A stretch of 51,323 nt of DNA from Firmicutes bacterium CAG:646 (GTDB lineage: Bacteria; Bacillota; Clostridia; Lachnospirales; Lachnospiraceae): contig HF995397.1 of the NCBI GenBank assembly GCA_000432335.1, forward strand, positions 6,445-57,767, in the 5' to 3' direction. Numbering within the stretch: the stretch's first letter is position 1; each line of letters opens with the position of its first letter. The notes under the pieces were generated by a model. It was not told the DNA's origin and did no database searches. It saw only the letters and a program-made list of their open reading frames with translations. This document shows positions 16,661 to 25,767 of this stretch, piece by piece. The translations under genes were made by a program, and so were the position numbers.

Positions 16661-18580
16661 CTACATTTCTGGGGTGTCGATACCCTGTAAAAGAACTACT
16701 GGTTTTGCCTTATCGATCAGATCGTCCATTTTGGGGATGTATCCGATTACATTTTCGGCCAGCCAGTCCATACGGATAATTTCTTCCGGGCTCATGACTT
16801 TGTTGGCAGATTTTTGCACAACGCCTTCCTGAGAGTAGAGAATACCGGAGAAAGGATTGAAATCGCCCTTACAGATCGTCTGCTTCAGCAGGTTGACCAG
16901 ACGCATGGTTCCGATGGGCAGATGTTTGGAACAGATCACATCGATGATTCCTGCGGACATTCCCCACCAGTAGTTCAACCCCTTGGTACTGTCGGAGGTG
17001 TCGTCGTATTTCCAGGAGCCGTCCATGATATTGCGGATCATCTGTTCGTAGAATTTTCCCCAATGCCAGATTGGCATTGCAAGATTTAAGGGGGCATCGT
17101 CAGAATCCCGGAAAAGACCAAAGTGGCGGCTTGCTTCTCCGGGGATGATCATATCCTGACCGGAGATATAGTGTACTTCATTTTTTGCAAAGCTTTCGGC
17201 TACGTTATGGTCTTTCAGAGTGGACCACTCCAGATAAATCTTAGCTCTGGGATTTACCATTTTAGCTCCCAGGGCGAAAGCGTTGATATTGGCGGTCATA
17301 CCGAAAATAGGATAGTCCGCGATATATCCGATTTTTCCATTCTGAGACATGGCCCCTGCAATGGCGCCCATAAGGAATTTAGCTTCATACATACGCGCAT
17401 AATAAGTACGGATGTATTTGTGAGAAGTATTCAGGGAGCAGTTCAAAATCTTCACTTCAGGATGTTCAATCGCCGCTTTCAGGCTCGCTTTCAGAAGCGG
17501 CGGGGAAGTGGTGAAAATCAGGTTGTTGCCCTCGGCAATCGCCTGTAAGAGTAAATCGTCTGCAATTTCTTCTGTAGCCTGATCGTAGCAGACGGTACTG
17601 ATCTGATCTTCAAATGCCTGCTGCAGGTGCATACGTCCCAGTTCGTGGGCATACGTCCAGCCGGAGGTCTCCGCAGTTTTTTCGTGGATAAAAGCTACAT
17701 GAAGTTTGGGAGTGCTCACCGGGATCAGGCGGGCAAAAATATTTTTCTTCGATTCCCCCTCTGTATTAGGGTTCATCTGAAGTTCCAGAGATTCCTCAGT
17801 AGTAAGAAGTTTGAATTCTTCCCAAGACTTAATGAGTTTTTCTTTTAATTCGGTGGAAGTCATCTGATCCAAAGATGCATAATCGTAAAGCTGGATAAAA
17901 TACAGGAAAGCGTCCCCGGTGGTGATGGGGAGTTTATCTCCTCCATTTGCTTCATATTCAGAAGAAAATCTTGAGAATATGGAGCTGAAATTCAGCTTAT
18001 CATCATCATTCCAGCATTCGTCCGGGCGTTTTCCCACAAGGCGTTGCAATTTGGCAAAGCTGCCTTCCTGAGAAAACCAGATATAATTGATCTGGGACAG
18101 ATTATAAAATTCCATGAATTCGTAGTAGATGCGGTTTTCCTTTTCGTCAGTGCGGGGAGGCACAATCCGGGTAACCATGCCCGGAATAGACACGGCATCA
18201 AAGTATTTTAAAACGCTGACCCGCTTATTTCCTTCTTCTACATAAAATTTATTCATAAATTCATAAGCTTTGATAGGTTCGCGGATGCCCTCAGTTAAGT
18301 GGGCTTTGTATAATTCCATCCATTTACCGGCAAATTCCGTGGAGTCTTTCAATAAAGGGTAAAAACTTTTACTGAACGCAGCGCTTCTTCCGGCGGTTTT
18401 TGTTCCCACCAGCTGTTCTGAGGGAATCTGTACCAGTCCCAGAGGAATTTCTCTTGCTGCGGTAATCTTTTTTTCTTTTAAAATATCATCAAGAACAGGG
18501 AGGGATTTGCCCTCTCTTTTTCCTAAACGTAAGGCTTTGTTATAATCAGCTAATGCTTCAGCCAGAAGATTGATCGTCAT
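16661..18580 (-). CDS. Cytoplasmic ParB-like / BMP (nucleoside-binding) fusion protein
   Basis: 639 aa with no signal peptide, lipobox or membrane segment. The N-terminal 200 residues include PLGLVQIPSEQLVGTKT and EEGNKRVSVLKYF (about 115), which resembles the ParB/sulfiredoxin-like E-GN-R motif. From about residue 290 (PKLHVAFIHEKTAETSGWTY) the C-terminal half follows the basic membrane protein (BMP) periplasmic-binding fold: LIFTTSPPLLKASLKAAIEHP, GKIGYIADYPIFGMTANINAF and AKIYLEWSTL. BMP domains normally bind nucleosides outside the cell; without export this one is more likely an internal sensor. The domain calls rest on motif reading. Confidence 0.75.
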   Translation of the reverse strand: MTINLLAEALADYNKALRLGKREGKSLPVLDDILKEKKITAAREIPLGLVQIPSEQLVGTKTAGRSAAFSKSFYPLLKDSTEFAGKWMELYKAHLTEGIREPIKAYEFMNKFYVEEGNKRVSVLKYFDAVSIPGMVTRIVPPRTDEKENRIYYEFMEFYNLSQINYIWFSQEGSFAKLQRLVGKRPDECWNDDDKLNFSSIFSRFSSEYEANGGDKLPITTGDAFLYFIQLYDYASLDQMTSTELKEKLIKSWEEFKLLTTEESLELQMNPNTEGESKKNIFARLIPVSTPKLHVAFIHEKTAETSGWTYAHELGRMHLQQAFEDQISTVCYDQATEEIADDLLLQAIAEGNNLIFTTSPPLLKASLKAAIEHPEVKILNCSLNTSHKYIRTYYARMYEAKFLMGAIAGAMSQNGKIGYIADYPIFGMTANINAFALGAKMVNPRAKIYLEWSTLKDHNVAESFAKNEVHYISGQDMIIPGEASRHFGLFRDSDDAPLNLAMPIWHWGKFYEQMIRNIMDGSWKYDDTSDSTKGLNYWWGMSAGIIDVICSKHLPIGTMRLVNLLKQTICKGDFNPFSGILYSQEGVVQKSANKVMSPEEIIRMDWLAENVIGYIPKMDDLIDKAKPVVLLQGIDTPEM

Positions 18581-18627
18581 AAGTGTTTCCTCCTGTATAT
18601 TTAAGGAAAATCAATAGTTTCGTGTTA

Positions 18628-18656
18628 ATCGTATCATTGAAATATAGATAAATCAA
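18628..18656 (-). promoter_or_regulatory. Promoter of the BMP-fusion gene
   Basis: On the minus strand TTGATT, 17 bases, TACGAT; an AGGAGG ribosome site follows before the ATG at 18580. Confidence 0.55.
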
Positions 18657-18677
18657 GTGGCAGTATTCTCTTTTTTG

Positions 18678-18707
18678 TTGTGAAAAAACGGGGAATCGTG
18701 ATATAAT
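18678..18707 (+). promoter_or_regulatory. Promoter of the MarR gene
   Basis: TTGTGA, 18 bases, TATAAT, 45 bases before the start. It is divergent from the BMP-fusion promoter; both fall in one 170-base spacer. Confidence 0.6.
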
Positions 18708-18752
18708 AAATGGACTGAAGATTAGACGAAATGATTAAATGGAGGTGGCAGT

Positions 18753-19193
18753 ATGGATCGGGCGTATGATACTTTTCATGAAGTTCTGGTGAAGCTTTTT
18801 AATGAGATTATGGATATTGAAGCGAAGGCGATCATTACACCGGAATATCAGGATATTACCAACAATGATATGCATGTGATCGAGGCCATAGGCATCGGGG
18901 AGCCCAGAAATATGTCATCTGTGGCGAAAACTTTATCAGTGACAGTGGGAACTTTGACGATTGCAATCAATAATCTGGTAAAAAAAGGTTATGTCCATCG
19001 GGTGCGCAGCGGGGAGGATAGGCGGGTTGTTTTGATTTCGCTGACAGAGAAGGGGGAGAAAGCATTTTATCATCACAAGAGCTTTCATGAGAAAATGACG
19101 GAGGCGCTGATCAGTGATCTGAGCGAGGAGGAGATCAATGCTCTTGTGAGAGCGCTGACGAATCTGAAGGAATTTTTCAATAATTACAGATGA
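18753..19193 (+). CDS. MarR-family transcriptional regulator
   Basis: 146 aa, typical MarR length. The winged helix is seen in MSSVAKTLSVTVGTLTIAIN (recognition helix), followed by LVKKGYVHRVRSGEDRRVVL, where DRR is the conserved wing motif, and LTEKGEKAF. N- and C-terminal helices form the dimer interface. GGAGG precedes the ATG. capA and cutC follow on the same strand (54-base gap), so it may regulate them or the divergent BMP-fusion gene. Ligand unknown. Confidence 0.9.
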   Translation: MDRAYDTFHEVLVKLFNEIMDIEAKAIITPEYQDITNNDMHVIEAIGIGEPRNMSSVAKTLSVTVGTLTIAINNLVKKGYVHRVRSGEDRRVVLISLTEKGEKAFYHHKSFHEKMTEALISDLSEEEINALVRALTNLKEFFNNYR

Positions 19194-19247
19194 CAAAAGC
19201 TGTTGTTTTCGTAAACAGGAGAGAACGCAGTATCAGGGGGAAGGAAA

Positions 19248-20501
19248 ATGGAAGAGGAAAAAGCAAAGGAACGGGAACAGAAAAGAAAAAGGTTAGAAGA
19301 ACAGAGGAAGAGACAGGTTTTCCGGGAAAAGATAGGTCTTGTCGGAGGAACTGTTTTGATCGTACTCCTCATTCTTCTGGCGCTGGCAGCTAAGGGATGT
19401 AAGGGAAAGGAGCAAAAAGCGCCTGAAGATACTTCTCTGGCATTTGAAGTTATTGAGGAGCCCAAGAAGGTTACGCTGGTGGCAGCGGGAGATAATCTTT
19501 ATCATATGCCGCTGGTGGAGACCGGACAGGGAGAATCCGGCGAATGGAATTATGACAGTATTTATGCGCAGGTAAAAGGGGTAATTCAGGAGGCAGATCT
19601 GGCGGTTGTGAATCAGGAGACGATTTTTGTGAAAGACCGGAACAATGTTTCTGGATATCCGGCTTTTGGAACGCCTACAGAGGTGGGAGACGCCCTTGTA
19701 AATCTGGGATTTGATGTGATTCAGCATGCCAGTAACCATGCGTATGATAAGCAGGCGCAGGGCGTAGAGGAATCTTTGCAGTTCTGGAAAGAAAAGCATC
19801 CCGAGATTACAGTTCTGGGGATTCACGGAAGTCAGGAGGAACGGGACAAGATTACAGTGGTGGAGAAAAATGGAATTAAGATTGCCATGTTAAATTATAC
19901 GTATTCTCTAAACGGACATGCGCTTCCTGAGTCGAAACCGTACCTGATTGACGTGTGGGACGATGAGACGGTGCGGGAAGATATCAGAAAAGCAAAAGAA
20001 CTCAGTGATTGTATTATCTGCTTTTTGCATGCGGGAGAAGAATATTCTACAGAGCCCAGTGAGGATATGGAGGCAAAGGTACAGCTTCTTTTGGAAGAGG
20101 GCGTGGATGTGATGATTGGAACACATCCCCATGTGCTTCAAAAGTATGAAATGAAAACGGATGATGCCGGGCATAAAATGCTGACCTATTATTCTCTTGG
20201 AAATTTTGTATCAACGCAGCAGAGACCGGAAGCTCTTCTGGGCGGGATTGCGAAGCTGACGCTGGAAAAATCAGAGGACGGTGAAGTGAAGGTTCTGGAT
20301 GATTATACGTTGATTCCGGTGGTCATGCAGTATGATTCTGATCCAAAGGCAAGAGCTGTTTATCTTCTTTCTGATTATACGGAAGAAATGGCTCAGAAAC
20401 ACCGGGTACACAGCTATACGGAACAGGAGTTTTCGCTTTCGTGGCTGCAGGAAACGGCGGCAAAGATTATGAAAAAAGATACTGGAGGTGACGGAGAATG
20501 A
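19248..20501 (+). CDS. CapA-family (poly-gamma-glutamate synthesis type) protein
   Basis: 417 aa. A highly charged N-terminal helix (residues 1-26, Lys/Glu/Arg) precedes one membrane segment (about 28-48). The CapA domain follows: VTLVAAGDNLYH, VVNQETIFV, GFDVIQHASNHAYD, FLHAGEEYSTEPSE and GTHPHVLQKYE, the metallophosphatase-like motifs of PGA_cap proteins. The active domain should be outside the membrane. No capB or capC genes are present, so capsule synthesis is not implied. Its end overlaps cutC by ATGA. Confidence 0.88.
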   Translation: MEEEKAKEREQKRKRLEEQRKRQVFREKIGLVGGTVLIVLLILLALAAKGCKGKEQKAPEDTSLAFEVIEEPKKVTLVAAGDNLYHMPLVETGQGESGEWNYDSIYAQVKGVIQEADLAVVNQETIFVKDRNNVSGYPAFGTPTEVGDALVNLGFDVIQHASNHAYDKQAQGVEESLQFWKEKHPEITVLGIHGSQEERDKITVVEKNGIKIAMLNYTYSLNGHALPESKPYLIDVWDDETVREDIRKAKELSDCIICFLHAGEEYSTEPSEDMEAKVQLLLEEGVDVMIGTHPHVLQKYEMKTDDAGHKMLTYYSLGNFVSTQQRPEALLGGIAKLTLEKSEDGEVKVLDDYTLIPVVMQYDSDPKARAVYLLSDYTEEMAQKHRVHSYTEQEFSLSWLQETAAKIMKKDTGGDGE

Positions 20502-21259
20502 AGAAAGGGTTATTAGAATGTTGTGTGGATTCTGTAGAATCCGCGGTTTATGCAGTAAATGGCGGCGCAGACCGATTGGAGCTGTGCGCGGGACTGGTGA
20601 TTGGAGGAATCACCCCTACAGGGGCATTATATAAGGAAATAAGAAAATATACAGACATACCGATACATGCTTTGCTGAGACCGCGATTCGGTGACTTTTG
20701 TTATTCAGAATATGAGGTTTCCGTGATAGAAGAGGAAATTTTTCGTTTTAAGGATTTGGGTGTGAATGGCGTAGTGATCGGAGCGCTTCTTCCAGATGGA
20801 AGTTTGGACAGAAAGGCTATGGAACGATGGATGGAAGCTGCAAAAGGACTTTCGGTGACGATGCACAGAGCGTTTGATGTGGCGAAAGATCCCATGGAAG
20901 TGTTGGAACAGGCGATTGATCTGGGGGTAAATACCATCCTGACTTCTGGATGTGAAGATACTTGTATGCAGGGAAAAGACTGTATTCGTGAACTGGTAGA
21001 ACGGGCGAAAGACAGGATAGATATTCTGGTGGCAGGAGGAGTGAATGCTGCGGTGATCCGAGAGCTTCAGCCTTATACGGGAGCGGCATCCTTTCATATG
21101 TCAGGGAAGGTGACACTGGACAGCCCTATGAAATACAGAACAGATCGGGTTCATATGGGGCTGCCGTCCCTGAGTGAATATGAGATATTCCAGACCAGTG
21201 AGGAAAAGGTCGAAGATGCAAAAGAAACACTGGAAAACTGCTTAGCGGATATTTTTTAA
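20498..21259 (+). CDS. cutC: CutC-family protein
   Basis: 253 aa TIM-barrel protein with the CutC pattern: LECCVDSVESAVYAVNGGAD then RLELCAGL, GGITPTG, HALLRPRFGDFCYS, MHRAFDV, TSGCEDT and ILVAGGVNA. The family has been linked to copper homeostasis, although its chemistry is unproven. It overlaps capA by ATGA and its last 18 bases overlap the end of the convergent small gene. Confidence 0.94.
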   Translation: MKKGLLECCVDSVESAVYAVNGGADRLELCAGLVIGGITPTGALYKEIRKYTDIPIHALLRPRFGDFCYSEYEVSVIEEEIFRFKDLGVNGVVIGALLPDGSLDRKAMERWMEAAKGLSVTMHRAFDVAKDPMEVLEQAIDLGVNTILTSGCEDTCMQGKDCIRELVERAKDRIDILVAGGVNAAVIRELQPYTGAASFHMSGKVTLDSPMKYRTDRVHMGLPSLSEYEIFQTSEEKVEDAKETLENCLADIF

Positions 21260-21472
21260 CTGCTGAATCATTTCCAGATCGGAAGCAGTGATTTTGAGAT
21301 TAGTTTCCATGGTTCTGCCGTCAGGCGTGGTAATTTTCATTTCAAGAATCGTATCTTCTGTAATGACTCCCGGCTGAGCGGCGGCAGCCATGAATTTTGG
21401 AAATTTTGGATGATTGGACTTAAAGGTATTCCACATCCCCATTAACTTCATGATTTCCATAGGATTTGGCAT
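21242..21472 (-). CDS. Small protein of unknown function
   Basis: 76 aa from ATG 21472, chosen because GAGGTG lies 6 bases upstream; the frame also has a GTG nine bases earlier. Sequence features: a Met-rich start (PNPMEIMKLMGMWNTF), FPKFMAAA, then a beta-rich half (ILEMKITTPDGRTMETNLKI) and SDLEMIQQL. No signal or membrane segment is seen. It is read convergently into cutC with an 18-base overlap. I do not recognise the family; ribosome site and codon use support a real gene. Confidence 0.7.
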   Translation of the reverse strand: MPNPMEIMKLMGMWNTFKSNHPKFPKFMAAAAQPGVITEDTILEMKITTPDGRTMETNLKITASDLEMIQQLKNIR

Positions 21473-21571
21473 AAGTTTCACCTCATTTGTAAATATATAA
21501 ATAATGGATTCATTATACTATAGGCAGGGAAAAATATCAAATGAAGATTTCGGAACGAGGAGGATTCGGAT

Positions 21572-22555
21572 ATGGGCGGACAGAAAAAAGAACAGAAAAG
21601 TAAAAAAATACTTCCATTGGGCGTGGGAGCTGTATTAGGGACGGGGGCGGCAGTTTTTGGCGGCTGTCGCTGGCTGTTTAATTATGCGATTGAGAGAAAA
21701 CAGTGGAATATTCATGGACTCATGTATCGCTTGCTGGAAGGAAATGGGGAGCCGGATCCGTATTATAAGGAAGTGGATAAGGCGGAGGAAGAGTTGAAGA
21801 AGCTTCCTTATGAGCCGGTAACTTTGCAGTCCGTGGATGGAAAAACATTGAGGGGCAGATTTTATTCAGGGAAAGAAGGAGTTCAGGATGTGTTTCTGGC
21901 GGTTCACGGGTGCAGGAACAGAGGAACGCGGGAATATAGTTTTTTGAGTTCTTATTATCGAAAGGCAGGAGTTCCGTTCTTGCTGATCGATCTGCGCGCC
22001 TGCGGGGACAGTGAGGGAGATTACATGACGTACGGCTGGAAAGAATCGGAAGATCTTCTCTTGTGGATTTCCTGGCTGATCGGAAAATGTGGGGAATCCT
22101 GCAGGATTTTTCTTCACGGTATTTCCATGGGAGCGGGAACTGTGTTAATGACAGGAGAGAGGGAATTGCCCGAACAGGTGGCGGGAGTGATCGCTGACTG
22201 CGGATATACCTCTGCCTGCGATGAATTTTCTTATCAGATGAAAAAATGTTTTCACCTTCCAGTGACGGCTCCGATTCTGTTTTTGACAAATCTGATCAGC
22301 AAGAGGAAAGCTGGTTTTGATATTCGCAAGGCAGCTCCGGTAGAGGCGGTGAAAAAGAGCAAGGTACCTCATTTATTTATCCATGGTGAGGAGGACGATT
22401 ATGTGCCGTTTTATATGATGGAAGAGTTGTATCAGGCATGCGCCGCTCCCAAATGGAAAGTGGCGGTGCCGGGAGCGGTACACGCCAGGAGTTATTATGT
22501 GAATCCGGAACTGTATGAGGAAAGTGTGGAAAAGTTTCGGGCAGTGACAAGATAA
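21572..22555 (+). CDS. Membrane-anchored alpha/beta hydrolase
   Basis: 327 aa. A basic N-terminus and one membrane segment (LPLGVGAVLGTGAAVFGG) precede an alpha/beta hydrolase fold. VHGCRNRG holds the oxyanion region, GISMGAG the nucleophile Ser, FIHGEEDDYVP the acidic residue and PGAVHARSY the catalytic His. Family members are serine esterases or peptidases of the BEM46/YfhM type. GAGGAGG precedes the ATG. It ends 2 bases from the convergent DUF885 gene, leaving no room for a terminator. Confidence 0.88.
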   Translation: MGGQKKEQKSKKILPLGVGAVLGTGAAVFGGCRWLFNYAIERKQWNIHGLMYRLLEGNGEPDPYYKEVDKAEEELKKLPYEPVTLQSVDGKTLRGRFYSGKEGVQDVFLAVHGCRNRGTREYSFLSSYYRKAGVPFLLIDLRACGDSEGDYMTYGWKESEDLLLWISWLIGKCGESCRIFLHGISMGAGTVLMTGERELPEQVAGVIADCGYTSACDEFSYQMKKCFHLPVTAPILFLTNLISKRKAGFDIRKAAPVEAVKKSKVPHLFIHGEEDDYVPFYMMEELYQACAAPKWKVAVPGAVHARSYYVNPELYEESVEKFRAVTR

Positions 22556-22557
22556 AT

Positions 22558-24318
22558 TTACTTTTTTAATACATATTTTTCAAGGATGGGGAACTGACAG
22601 GGACCGATTTCCAGAATTTTTTGATGGAATTTGCGAATGTCAAAATGTTCCCCCATTTCTTTTTTACAATCTTCTCTCAGGTCGAGAAAATGCAGATATC
22701 CCATATAGTATTTCAGATAGTTGGCGGGGTCTTCCACAATCACCTGAAAGATCTCCTGCTGTGCGGTGGAATCGGTAATGCCAAAACCGGATAAAAATTC
22801 TGTTGTCGTTTCTCTGCTCCATCCATCGTAATGAATTCCCGTATCCAGAAGAGACAAAATACAAAGGTTGAGGGAGCGATTCAGCCATTGGAGCCGGGAT
22901 AGATCCGAGTCCTGATCGGCATAGTTGTAAGCATAGGTTTCCACGTAAGTCGCCCAGCCTTCCACATAACCGGACATTCCCAGAAGATGGCGGATTTTTG
23001 GCGGATTCGTGGAGGCGAAGGAAATAGTCTGGTAGAGATGACCGGGAAAGCCTTCATGAGCCAGTGTGGTGAAAAGTTCAGTGCCCTTCATGCCCGCATA
23101 TTCGTTGATGTAGATATCATTTGGACTCAGGGTATCAATGGGTGGGGTGAGGTAGAATGCGGGGCTTAAATAGGCTTCCAGATCCTTGTGGACGTATTTT
23201 ACTTTATAGGAGGTTTCGGGAGGGGAGGGGAAGTCTTTCAGAAGCTTGTTTTGCAGTGTTTTTAAAATGTCTTCGGGAGAACTTTTTTCCTGAACGGAGA
23301 AAGCCGGCTGTTTTTCCGTGATTCGGTAAATGAGTTCCGGTTTTTTGTGGAGAATATTTTCAGATTCTTCCATATCCATTTGCAGTTGTTTTAAAAGCCG
23401 CGTCTGAATCTGCTCCACAGTCTCATAGATACCGCAGGAGCTTTTCAGAAGATATTCATAATATGCTTTTCCTCCCGGAAGACCGGACAGCCCGCCGGGG
23501 TTTTTCCCGCTTCCTTTTAAAAGGCAGAGTCCATCGATCAGAGCCTGATAAGCGGGAAGAACCTGTTCCTGAAGGATTTTCATATGGAGTTTTTGATAAG
23601 CCTTTTGTTTGGCGGCGGTTAATTGGGGAACGTCTTTTAATTTTTCCTGAAAGACCGTATGCAGGTAGTTTTCCTCTGGATTGGTAATGAAGGCAGAACA
23701 CTGTTCGGTGATTCGGTCCACTGTGGTATCGCTCATAAAGGTTCCGTTTTGAGACTTTAACTGTTCAAAAGTGAGGATGTTTTGAAAATATGTATCTACA
23801 GAAGCCAGCAGCTTTATATAGTCCTGAACATCCTGTTCTCTGCGGAAGGTATATTCTGCCAGCAGAATGGGGAGCTGCGCCTGAACGCCAAGGGATGGAC
23901 TCAGATATTCTTCCAGAAGATAATTATTTCCAGAAAGAAGTTCCGTTTCGTAGGCAAGACAGAGAATGTCTTTGGTGAGTTGGTTTTGCTGAGAAAGACG
24001 TTCGGAAGGAAATTTTTCCAGAGCCGATTTTCGGCTTTCCCAAAGCAGGGTGCGGGAAGAGATCCGGGACGGATCAAAATTTCCGAGAGAAACGGGATAG
24101 TCGGTAATTCCCAATTTTTCAGGCGCGGCCAGAGTGTAATGAAGGTTGAGGGCATTTCCCTGTACATCCGTGAAAAATAACTCGTCAGTATATTGCTCAA
24201 ATTGTTTGTTGATTCGGTAGGTTTTCCAGGAGGAGATCAGGTAAGGAGAAAGCAGAATGGTTAGGAGGAGAAAAAGAGAAAACAGAGCCCTTTTCCAGTA
24301 TTTTTTTATGATTTGCAT
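22558..24318 (-). CDS. DUF885 family (putative zinc peptidase), membrane anchored
   Basis: 586 aa. An N-terminal membrane segment (ALFSLFLLLTILLSPYLI) is followed by the DUF885 domain with its hallmark LAHEGFPGHLYQ (HExxPGH metal site), GYVEGWATYVE and ILEIGPCQFP near the end. Family members are thought to be zinc-dependent carboxypeptidases; substrate unknown. With this anchor the domain should face outward. It is a single gene, divergent from trxB. Confidence 0.88.
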   Translation of the reverse strand: MQIIKKYWKRALFSLFLLLTILLSPYLISSWKTYRINKQFEQYTDELFFTDVQGNALNLHYTLAAPEKLGITDYPVSLGNFDPSRISSRTLLWESRKSALEKFPSERLSQQNQLTKDILCLAYETELLSGNNYLLEEYLSPSLGVQAQLPILLAEYTFRREQDVQDYIKLLASVDTYFQNILTFEQLKSQNGTFMSDTTVDRITEQCSAFITNPEENYLHTVFQEKLKDVPQLTAAKQKAYQKLHMKILQEQVLPAYQALIDGLCLLKGSGKNPGGLSGLPGGKAYYEYLLKSSCGIYETVEQIQTRLLKQLQMDMEESENILHKKPELIYRITEKQPAFSVQEKSSPEDILKTLQNKLLKDFPSPPETSYKVKYVHKDLEAYLSPAFYLTPPIDTLSPNDIYINEYAGMKGTELFTTLAHEGFPGHLYQTISFASTNPPKIRHLLGMSGYVEGWATYVETYAYNYADQDSDLSRLQWLNRSLNLCILSLLDTGIHYDGWSRETTTEFLSGFGITDSTAQQEIFQVIVEDPANYLKYYMGYLHFLDLREDCKKEMGEHFDIRKFHQKILEIGPCQFPILEKYVLKK

Positions 24319-24438
24319 AAAAGCCTCGGGGAAATGGAATTATTACTAACATATGGGAAAACGGGAGAAAATATGATATGATGAGTGCGTACACGGATGA
24401 GTTTTTCAGAAAGTAAGGGAGAACGGAGGAATAAGGAT

Positions 24439-25359
24439 ATGGAAAATTTGTATGATGTTATCGTGATCGGTTCCGGTCCTGCTGGTATTACCGCGGGGAT
24501 TTACGGGAGAAGAGCCGGTTTATCTACGCTGATCATCGAAGGAAATTATATTCAGGGAGGACAGATCCTGAATACGTATGAAGTGGACAATTATCCGGGT
24601 CTGCCGGGGATCAGCGGAATGGATCTGGCGGATAAGATGAAGGATCACATGATGGCTCAGGGCGCTGATATTCTGAGAGCCAGAGTGACAGGAATCTCTC
24701 TGGAAGGGGATAAGAAGGTTGTCCACACGCAGAAGGAGAAGATTTATGGAAAGACGGTAATTCTGGCAGCAGGAGCGGTTCACAGAAAGCTGGCAGTGCC
24801 GGGAGAAGAGGAGCTTACCGGAAGGGGCGTCTCTTATTGTGCTACTTGTGACGGAGCATTTTTCCGGGATAAGACGGTGGCAGTGATCGGTGGCGGCGAT
24901 GTGGCTGTGGAGGACGCTATTTTTCTGGCGCGGGGATGTAAAAAGGTATATATGATTCATCGCCGTGATGAGCTGAGAGCTGCAAAGAGTCTTCAGGATG
25001 CTTTGTTTGCGACACCTCAGGTGGAGATGTGCTGGAATAGAACGGTATCTGAGATCGGCGGAGAAAATCAGGTACAGTGGATCACAGTGGATTCTACCGT
25101 GGGAGAAGAAAGTTTGCGGCTGGATGTGGACGGTGTGTTTGTGGCAGTTGGAATCACGCCGGATACAGAATTTGTAAAGGATCTGGTGGAACTGGATGCT
25201 TCCGGTTATATTGTGGCCGGAGAGGATGGGAAGACCAGCGTACCGGGTATTTATGCAGCGGGAGATATCAGAACGAAACCTCTTCGTCAGATTATTACGG
25301 CAGCGGCAGATGGAGCAAACTGTATTACATCGGTGGAGGAATATCTGCGCACAATGTAA
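24439..25359 (+). CDS. trxB: Thioredoxin reductase
   Basis: 306 aa from ATG 24439, supported by CGGAGGAA upstream; an earlier in-frame ATG at 24385 lacks a ribosome site. FAD-binding GSGPAGITAGIYGRRAG is at the N-terminus. The redox-active CATC sits at residues 134-137 (SYCATCDGAFF), the second nucleotide site is GGGDVAVEDAIFLA with HRRDELRA (NADPH type), and the C-terminus has GIYAAGDI. The length and CATC motif are classical. No thioredoxin gene is adjacent. Confidence 0.94.
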   Translation: MENLYDVIVIGSGPAGITAGIYGRRAGLSTLIIEGNYIQGGQILNTYEVDNYPGLPGISGMDLADKMKDHMMAQGADILRARVTGISLEGDKKVVHTQKEKIYGKTVILAAGAVHRKLAVPGEEELTGRGVSYCATCDGAFFRDKTVAVIGGGDVAVEDAIFLARGCKKVYMIHRRDELRAAKSLQDALFATPQVEMCWNRTVSEIGGENQVQWITVDSTVGEESLRLDVDGVFVAVGITPDTEFVKDLVELDASGYIVAGEDGKTSVPGIYAAGDIRTKPLRQIITAAADGANCITSVEEYLRTM

Positions 25360-25368
25360 GTATAAATG

Positions 25369-25397
25369 GGCGGCAAATAAGTGAAAAATTTGTCGCC
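25369..25397 (+). terminator. Hairpin after trxB
   Basis: GGCGGCAAAT pairs with ATTTGTCGCC with a 9-base loop, ten bases after the trxB stop. The following TTCTGTAGG is a poor U tract, so termination may be weak. Confidence 0.5.
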
Positions 25398-25490
25398 TTC
25401 TGTAGGAAAAGAAGGGGCTTTGTCAAATATCTACAAATTGTGTCGAAAATTAACACAATTACGGTGGATAGAGGAAAAGTTATACATGAG

Positions 25491-25661
25491 TTATCCACAT
25501 ATAAAAACCTCTAAAATGCCGTAAAATAGACTTATACACAAAGTTATCCACTTTATCCACAAAATTTAATGTGGAGAACCCTGATTTACATAACTAAAAA
25601 AGAAACAAATGTTTTGTGTATAAGTGATAAATCGTGTGTAAGGCGAAAATGATGTGGAAAA
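25491..25661. other. Cluster of DnaA-box-like 9-mers
   Basis: Exact TTATCCACA at 25491-25499 and 25553-25561; TTATACACA at 25532-25540 and, on the minus strand, at 25615-25623; TTATCCACT at 25544-25552; one-mismatch minus-strand sites at 25570-25578 and 25653-25661. Seven sites lie within about 170 bases of AT-rich, gene-free DNA (25398-25767). Known DnaA boxes have these sequences. dnaA is not in this window, so this may be a secondary DnaA-binding locus rather than oriC. Confidence 0.65.
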
Positions 25662-25767
25662 CTACTTGACAAATATGTAGTCGAATAGTGGAATAAATTG
25701 TATTAAATTATCACACAATTCAATGTCGATTTATGTAAACAAGAAGCGGTCGAGTGAAAGATTATCA

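Noticed and set aside
24385..24438. Longer trxB start at 24385
   Set aside because: The extra 18 residues (MRTRMSFSESK...) precede the FAD-binding fold and contain the ribosome site of the ATG at 24439.
25398..25767. Reading the DnaA-box cluster as the chromosomal origin
   Set aside because: No dnaA, dnaN, rpmH or gyr genes and no orientation switch in gene strands; kept as a DnaA-binding cluster only.
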